Below are positions 31,603-35,433 of a stretch of DNA of 35,433 nt, one piece after another (the first letter of the stretch is position 1; every line of letters begins with the position of its first letter). The stretch lies in NCBI RefSeq assembly GCF_938045625.1, contig NZ_CALIAV010000051.1:1-35433 (forward strand), read 5' to 3'. Source of the stretch: an uncultured Campylobacter sp. (GTDB lineage: Bacteria > Campylobacterota > Campylobacteria > Campylobacterales > Campylobacteraceae). The position numbers and the translations under genes are program-made. The notes under the pieces were generated by a model that saw nothing but the letters and a program-made list of their open reading frames with translations, made no database searches and had not been told where the DNA came from.

Positions 31603-32421
31603 ATGAAAAAATCGTTTTTTAACGCATCGAAGATTGCGACTTTGGCTTTGCCTTTTCTTTTGACGGGTTGTATGTCGTCGATGAGTATGGGATCGCCTGG
31701 GGCTAAAACGACGGCTACTGGCTCAGCTGCGGGTTCAAGCGCGCACAATACTAACTCTGGACTAACCAGATGTACCGAGTCTATGGGTACGGTTACGATT
31801 TATGAGGATAGAAATAGCGACTGGTACTCCGTCGTAACCGGGCAGTACAAACTAACATCTACTATCCCGGTTCTTAGGCTCCTAGCTCAGCAGTCAAACT
31901 GCTTCGTAGTCGTCGAGCGTAGCAAGGCATTTAACCAAATGTTAGAAGAGCGCGCGTTGATGGAGTCGGGCGAGCTTAGAAAGAACTCAAATTTCAAAAA
32001 AGGTCAGATGGTCGCCGCGGACTATACCTTAACTCCTACGATAACATTTAGCGAGAGCAATACTAGCGGACTAGGTGGCGTTGTCGGCGCATTTTTCGGC
32101 TCGGTTGCAGGTACCGTAGCCGGCGGGTTTAGCACGAGCGACGTGAGCACTGTTCTAACCCTCATCGAAAATCGCTCGGGCGTACAGTTAGCGGCAGCCG
32201 AGGGAAGCGCTAGAAACACGGACTTTGCAGGACTTGGAGGCTTATTTGGTAGTAAGGTAGGCGGAGGACTTGGGGCCTACGCCAACACGCCTGAGGGCAA
32301 AGTCATAGTAGCAGCCTTCACCGACTCGATGAATAACCTAATAGAAGCCGTCAGAAACTACAAAATGCAAACCGTAAAAGGCGGTTTGGGCGCGGGCGGC
32401 GCGATGAAAGTAGCGGATTGA
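31603..32421 (+). CDS. CsgG/LpoB-like outer-membrane lipoprotein
   Basis: 272 aa. Signal peptide with lipobox LLTGC puts the lipidated cysteine at residue 22. A 20-residue Ser/Ala/Gly/Thr linker follows, then an alpha/beta part with LRLLAQQSNCFVVVERSKAFNQMLEERALME that matches the CsgG/LpoB fold (nucleoside-independent surface, 'VVERs..l..il.E'). YTLTPTITFSESN and the glycine-rich GGVVGAFFGSVAGTVAGG segment resemble CsgG-type membrane-inserting regions. No curli genes (csgA, csgB, csgE, csgF) are near, so it is likely a stand-alone envelope lipoprotein. Confidence 0.8.
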   Translation: MKKSFFNASKIATLALPFLLTGCMSSMSMGSPGAKTTATGSAAGSSAHNTNSGLTRCTESMGTVTIYEDRNSDWYSVVTGQYKLTSTIPVLRLLAQQSNCFVVVERSKAFNQMLEERALMESGELRKNSNFKKGQMVAADYTLTPTITFSESNTSGLGGVVGAFFGSVAGTVAGGFSTSDVSTVLTLIENRSGVQLAAAEGSARNTDFAGLGGLFGSKVGGGLGAYANTPEGKVIVAAFTDSMNNLIEAVRNYKMQTVKGGLGAGGAMKVAD

Positions 32422-32435
32422 TTTTATCTTCGTTA

Positions 32436-32467
32436 GGCTAGAGTGACCAGAATCGCTCTAGCCTTTT
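32436..32467 (+). terminator. Rho-independent terminator of the lipoprotein gene
   Basis: GGCTAGAGTG (32436-32445) pairs with CGCTCTAGCC (32454-32463), one G-T pair included, around an 8-nt loop and is followed by TTTT. Confidence 0.82.
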
Positions 32468-32688
32468 ATAAGCGCAAAGCAATCTCTGCATTGAGCTTAA
32501 ATTTGAGCTTTCGGGCTCAAATTTACATATTTTTCTACGTCAAATTTGGGTTTCCTATTTCAAAAACCTGTGTTAAATTTACTTTAAATTCTAGTTCGAA
32601 AAATTATAGCGGTGAGTAAAAATTACTCAAATTTGATCTAGCCATAAACCAAAAACTCAAATTTACGCTCGCTAGCAAATATTAAATT
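32468..32688. other. Gene-free stretch with two small inverted repeats
   Basis: No coding signal. Two inverted repeats are seen: AAATTTGAGC (32499-32508) / GCTCAAATTT (32515-32524) with a 6-nt loop, and TGAGTAA/TTACTCA (32613-32619 and 32623-32629). The first may end transcription of the minus-strand gene at 32689. Confidence 0.5.
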
Positions 32689-33726
32689 TTACTTCGCGTG
32701 TAGCTCTTTTGCGTATTTTGACTTTTCGAGATTTTCGATTAGCTTTTGCGTGCGCATATCTCTGGCCTCGGGCACTAGATGAAACCACGTGTCGTGCAGA
32801 AATTTACGCGGAAAATAGCTATCTTTATAATCGCCGATCATCTCAAAGCCGTTATCTTCGATGAGCTTTTTTACGTCTTTTAGAAATTTTTGATTATCTA
32901 CGGCGTGCGGGTAGTTTAGGTCGTAGCAGTCGTCGCCTGCGACGGCCGGGTAGGTAAAGATAAATTTGATCCCCTTTTCGCGCTCGAGTTTTTTCATAAA
33001 ATTTAAATTTTCTTTGAAAATATCGCTTATACCGATTTTGCCGCCTGAAAAATCGGTGAAAAATATGTATTTTTGGCACGCCATCTGCGTGTCTTTGGCT
33101 TCTTCTACTTTGCCGATGTATTTGTAGTCGCCGCGTTCGCCGTTTTTAAAATCCGGCGAAAAATCATGCACGGCTTGAGGTTTTTTGTTGATAAAGTTAT
33201 CGAAATTTATCTCAAATGCCGCTATTTCTTTATAGTCTCTTATTAGCGCGTTTATAAATGCTTGAAACGGGATTTGCGAGATAGTTTTTAGCTTTTCAAA
33301 AAACGGTAAATAGTCGTAAAAATGGTGAATCTCAAAAAAAAGTCCGTAGTAATAAGTATCGGGCGGAACATCGTTGATGTAGTACCTGTACTCCAAAGGT
33401 AGGATAAAAATATCTCCTTTATGCGCTAGCTTGGCCGCTCGGTAGAGTCTGTGGCGTAGCGGATAACCGCCGTGATCGGCTAAATTTATAACCAGCTTGC
33501 CAAAGTGCTTTTCAAGCATCTGGGAGTTGATACCGTGATAGGAGTTTGAGCCGCTTTCGACGATGATACGGTTTTGTTCAGTCGTGTTTGAGATGAGGTA
33601 GTTTTTATATGCGTAGTGATGAGCCGACGAAACCCTGATGAGAAACATCGCAAACGCCATATAAAACGCGATCATAACTAGCGTCAAAATAGGAAGCGTC
33701 AAAAGAAAAATTTTATATTTTTTCAA
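32689..33726 (-). CDS. SGNH-like acyltransferase partner of the MBOAT protein
   Basis: 345 aa with one N-terminal membrane anchor (residues 8-30) and an extracytoplasmic domain. IIVESGSNSYHGI at 54-66 looks like the nucleophile-serine block of DltD/AlgX/PatB-type SGNH proteins, and near the C terminus HDTWFHLVPEARDMRTQ holds the expected Asp and His. It starts 8 nt after the MBOAT stop. In such pairs the MBOAT protein brings an acyl (often acetyl) group across the membrane and the SGNH partner places it on a polymer. The target is unknown here: peptidoglycan, capsule or LPS are candidates. Confidence 0.8.
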   Translation of the reverse strand: MKKYKIFLLTLPILTLVMIAFYMAFAMFLIRVSSAHHYAYKNYLISNTTEQNRIIVESGSNSYHGINSQMLEKHFGKLVINLADHGGYPLRHRLYRAAKLAHKGDIFILPLEYRYYINDVPPDTYYYGLFFEIHHFYDYLPFFEKLKTISQIPFQAFINALIRDYKEIAAFEINFDNFINKKPQAVHDFSPDFKNGERGDYKYIGKVEEAKDTQMACQKYIFFTDFSGGKIGISDIFKENLNFMKKLEREKGIKFIFTYPAVAGDDCYDLNYPHAVDNQKFLKDVKKLIEDNGFEMIGDYKDSYFPRKFLHDTWFHLVPEARDMRTQKLIENLEKSKYAKELHAK

Positions 33727-33734
33727 ATTTAATC

Positions 33735-35186
33735 CTAAAAGTTAAAATACAAAAACGGTGACTCCTGCGCACCGGAGCTAAAAGCAAAAACCAAAGCAAG
33801 CAAAAATGCCGTAAACAGTGCGGTAAGAAAGCCAAATTTTGCTCTAGCGGCCATTTCGTTCGAGTTTCGCCCAAAAATCATAACAAAAAGCGTAATACCC
33901 ATAATAGCGCAGAACGTACCCATGGCTATTTGCGGTGTTTCCATAAAATTTATTTGATTGTATCCCAGAGAGTTGCTTATGTACTCTAAGTAGTTAAAAT
34001 TTATCTTAACCGAGCTAAAATCAAACATGCCTTTTAGCACTTTCATTGCGCTATCTAGGTCTCTGGCGCGGAAAAATATCCAAGTGATATTTATAAAGTT
34101 AAACGTTATAAACCAAGCTAAAAATTTATTCATAGGGCGAAAATGCGCGCCGTAAAATCTACAAACCATCATCGCTAGTCCGTGCAGCGCGCCCCAGATG
34201 ATAAACATCCAACCCGCTCCGTGCCAAAGTCCGCCTAGCAAAAATACTGCAAAAACGTTGGCGTAGGTACGGTATTCGCCTCTGCGGTTGCCGCCTAGCG
34301 GGATATAGATGTAGTCGCGTAAAAATCTCGAGAGCGTCATATGCCATCTGTGCCAAAAGTCTTGGATATTTAGCGCTTTGTAGGGGGAGTTGAAATTTAA
34401 CGGTAGAACAATGTTAAACATATATGAAATGCCGATCGCCATATCGGTGTAACCGCTAAAGTCAAAATATAGCTGAAAAGTGTAGCTAAGGCTCGTGATC
34501 CATGCCTCGCTCATGCTAAGAGTCGTATACACGTCAAAACCGTGAAGGGCAAATCTAGCGAAAAAATCGGCCACTACGACCTTTTTAAAAAGTCCGATCG
34601 AAAATAAAAAAAGTCCGATGCTTAAATTTTTATAGTTTATGCGCTTTAAACGTAAATTTGCAAACTGCGGCATCATCTCGGCGTGGTGTATGATAGGACC
34701 GGCTAAAAGATGCGGGAAATACGTAACGAAAAGCGCGTAGCGAAGGAAGCTGGGCTCTTTTACTTTTTCGTGATAACAGTCTACTAGAAACGCTATTTGC
34801 GTAAATGTAAAAAAGCTGATGCCAAGAGGCAAAATAACGTGGTGCAAAGGTACGTCGGCGCCAAAAATTCCGTTAAAATTCGCTATCAAAAAATCGGTGT
34901 ATTTGTAGTAGGCCAGTAGGGCTAAATTTGCCGCGACGCCCGCCCATAAAATAAGTTTTTTGCGGGAAGGGTGATTGCAAAGCAGATGACCGACGTAGAA
35001 GTTAAACGTAATAGAACATAAAATAAGCGGGATATAAATAAAATTCCAATATCCATAAAAAAATAGCGAAGCGACCGTGAGCCAAAAGATACTGAGTTGA
35101 ACGAATTTGAGTTTATTTAAAATAAAATAAACCCCAAAAGTAATTGGTAAGAAAAAAACTATAAACGCAAATGAGTTAAAAAGCAT
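33735..35186 (-). CDS. MBOAT-family O-acyltransferase (AlgI/PatA-type)
   Basis: Polytopic inner-membrane protein, 483 aa with about eleven spans. Conserved MBOAT features are present: LPLGISFFTFTQIAFLVD, DFWHRWHMTLSRFLRDYIYIPLGG and the catalytic-histidine motif GGLWHGAGWMFIIWG. Members move acetyl or other acyl groups from a cytoplasmic donor to exported glycans. It is followed at once by the SGNH-like gene. ATG at 35184-35186. Transcribed divergently from ilvD. Confidence 0.92.
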   Translation of the reverse strand: MLFNSFAFIVFFLPITFGVYFILNKLKFVQLSIFWLTVASLFFYGYWNFIYIPLILCSITFNFYVGHLLCNHPSRKKLILWAGVAANLALLAYYKYTDFLIANFNGIFGADVPLHHVILPLGISFFTFTQIAFLVDCYHEKVKEPSFLRYALFVTYFPHLLAGPIIHHAEMMPQFANLRLKRINYKNLSIGLFLFSIGLFKKVVVADFFARFALHGFDVYTTLSMSEAWITSLSYTFQLYFDFSGYTDMAIGISYMFNIVLPLNFNSPYKALNIQDFWHRWHMTLSRFLRDYIYIPLGGNRRGEYRTYANVFAVFLLGGLWHGAGWMFIIWGALHGLAMMVCRFYGAHFRPMNKFLAWFITFNFINITWIFFRARDLDSAMKVLKGMFDFSSVKINFNYLEYISNSLGYNQINFMETPQIAMGTFCAIMGITLFVMIFGRNSNEMAARAKFGFLTALFTAFLLALVFAFSSGAQESPFLYFNF

Positions 35187-35260
35187 TTTTACCCTTATTT
35201 TAAAAGAGTTTAAATATACTCAAATTTGATTTAAATTAAGCTTTTTAAAGCTAAATTCGA

Positions 35261-35266
35261 TAAAAT
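35261..35266 (+). promoter_or_regulatory. -10 element of ilvD
   Basis: TAAAAT, with a start near 35273 and AAAGGATC before the TTG at 35295. Sits in the 108-bp divergent gap between the MBOAT gene and ilvD. Confidence 0.5.
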
Positions 35267-35294
35267 CGTTCAAATTCCACTAAAAGGATCAAAT

Positions 35295-35433
35295 TTGAGA
35301 AGCAACATCATCAAAAAAGGCTATACGCGTGCGCCGCACAGAAGCTTGCTAAGAGCGACCGGGCTAAAAGACGAGGACTTTGAAAAGCCCTTCATCGGCG
35401 TAGCAAACAGCTTCATCGAGATCATCCCGGGGC
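35295..35433 (+). CDS. ilvD: Dihydroxy-acid dehydratase, 5' end only
   Basis: Dehydrates 2,3-dihydroxy-isovalerate and 2,3-dihydroxy-3-methylvalerate in branched-chain amino acid synthesis, using an Fe-S cluster. Only the first 46 codons are in the window. They begin MRSNIIKKGYTRAPHRSLLR and reach KPFIGVANSFIEIIPG, the conserved N terminus of the IlvD/Edd family. TTG start with AAAGGATCAAA upstream. The active-site cysteines lie beyond the window end. Confidence 0.9.
   Translation, partial: MRSNIIKKGYTRAPHRSLLRATGLKDEDFEKPFIGVANSFIEIIPG

Overview
The window reads as Campylobacter chromosome (phylum Campylobacterota), probably one of the moderately GC-rich, oral-type species. Reasons: CAAATTT/AAATTTG words are very frequent; AAGG(A)-type ribosome binding sites often precede TTG or GTG starts; flgE has a sigma-54 promoter; and dnaA, dnaN and gyrB sit together with the epsilonproteobacterial forms of RNase J, NrdA, ThyX, RuvC and QueF. 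No tRNA, IS element, CRISPR array or complete prophage was seen.

Layout. (1) 1-3914, minus: ksgA, RNase J and kdsD/kpsF in tight succession; the last is cut by the window start. (2) 4114-6758, plus: hisF, a nucleoside-phosphorylase-like gene, rlmN and a 33-residue membrane peptide, mostly overlapping. (3) 6742-8383: a decayed gene and an RluA-type pseudouridine synthase. A perfect parS-like 16-mer lies inside the phosphorylase-like gene (5302) and another inside the pseudouridine synthase gene (7695). (4) 8510-12803, plus: purB, an AT-rich gene of unknown function, and nrdA. (5) 12868-13566: a small AT-rich accessory island with an XRE regulator, a zinc-ribbon peptide, a short glycine-rich protein and an 18-bp palindromic operator. 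(6) 13598-15135: tpx, then a 53-residue free-standing NrdD C-terminal peptide that keeps the glycyl-radical motif, followed by an NrdG-type radical-SAM activase. (7) 15175-19796: a second decayed gene, a conserved unknown, the SRP RNA gene on plus, an HD protein, queF with a long basic tail, and a degenerate GGDEF/EAL membrane protein. (8) 19797-24640, minus: gyrB, dnaN, dnaA; ruvC diverges. DnaA-box-like TTTTTCACG/TTATTCACG words flank dnaA, so the replication origin is probably here. (9) 25285-35433: an unknown protein, thyX, flgE, a YuiF-type transporter, a secreted unknown, a CsgG/LpoB-like lipoprotein, an MBOAT plus SGNH-like acyl-transfer pair, and the start of ilvD.

Themes. The origin-proximal backbone serves DNA replication and nucleotide supply (dnaA, dnaN, gyrB, nrdA, thyX, purB, anaerobic RNR parts) and ribosome maturation (ksgA, rlmN, RluA type, RNase J, SRP RNA). 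Short AT-rich accessory or decayed pieces sit between these conserved blocks. The most interesting signals are the parS pair, the DnaA-box clusters, the mini glycyl-radical/activase pair, the tailed QueF and the small regulator/zinc-ribbon island. All family assignments come from reading motifs by eye; no database search was possible.
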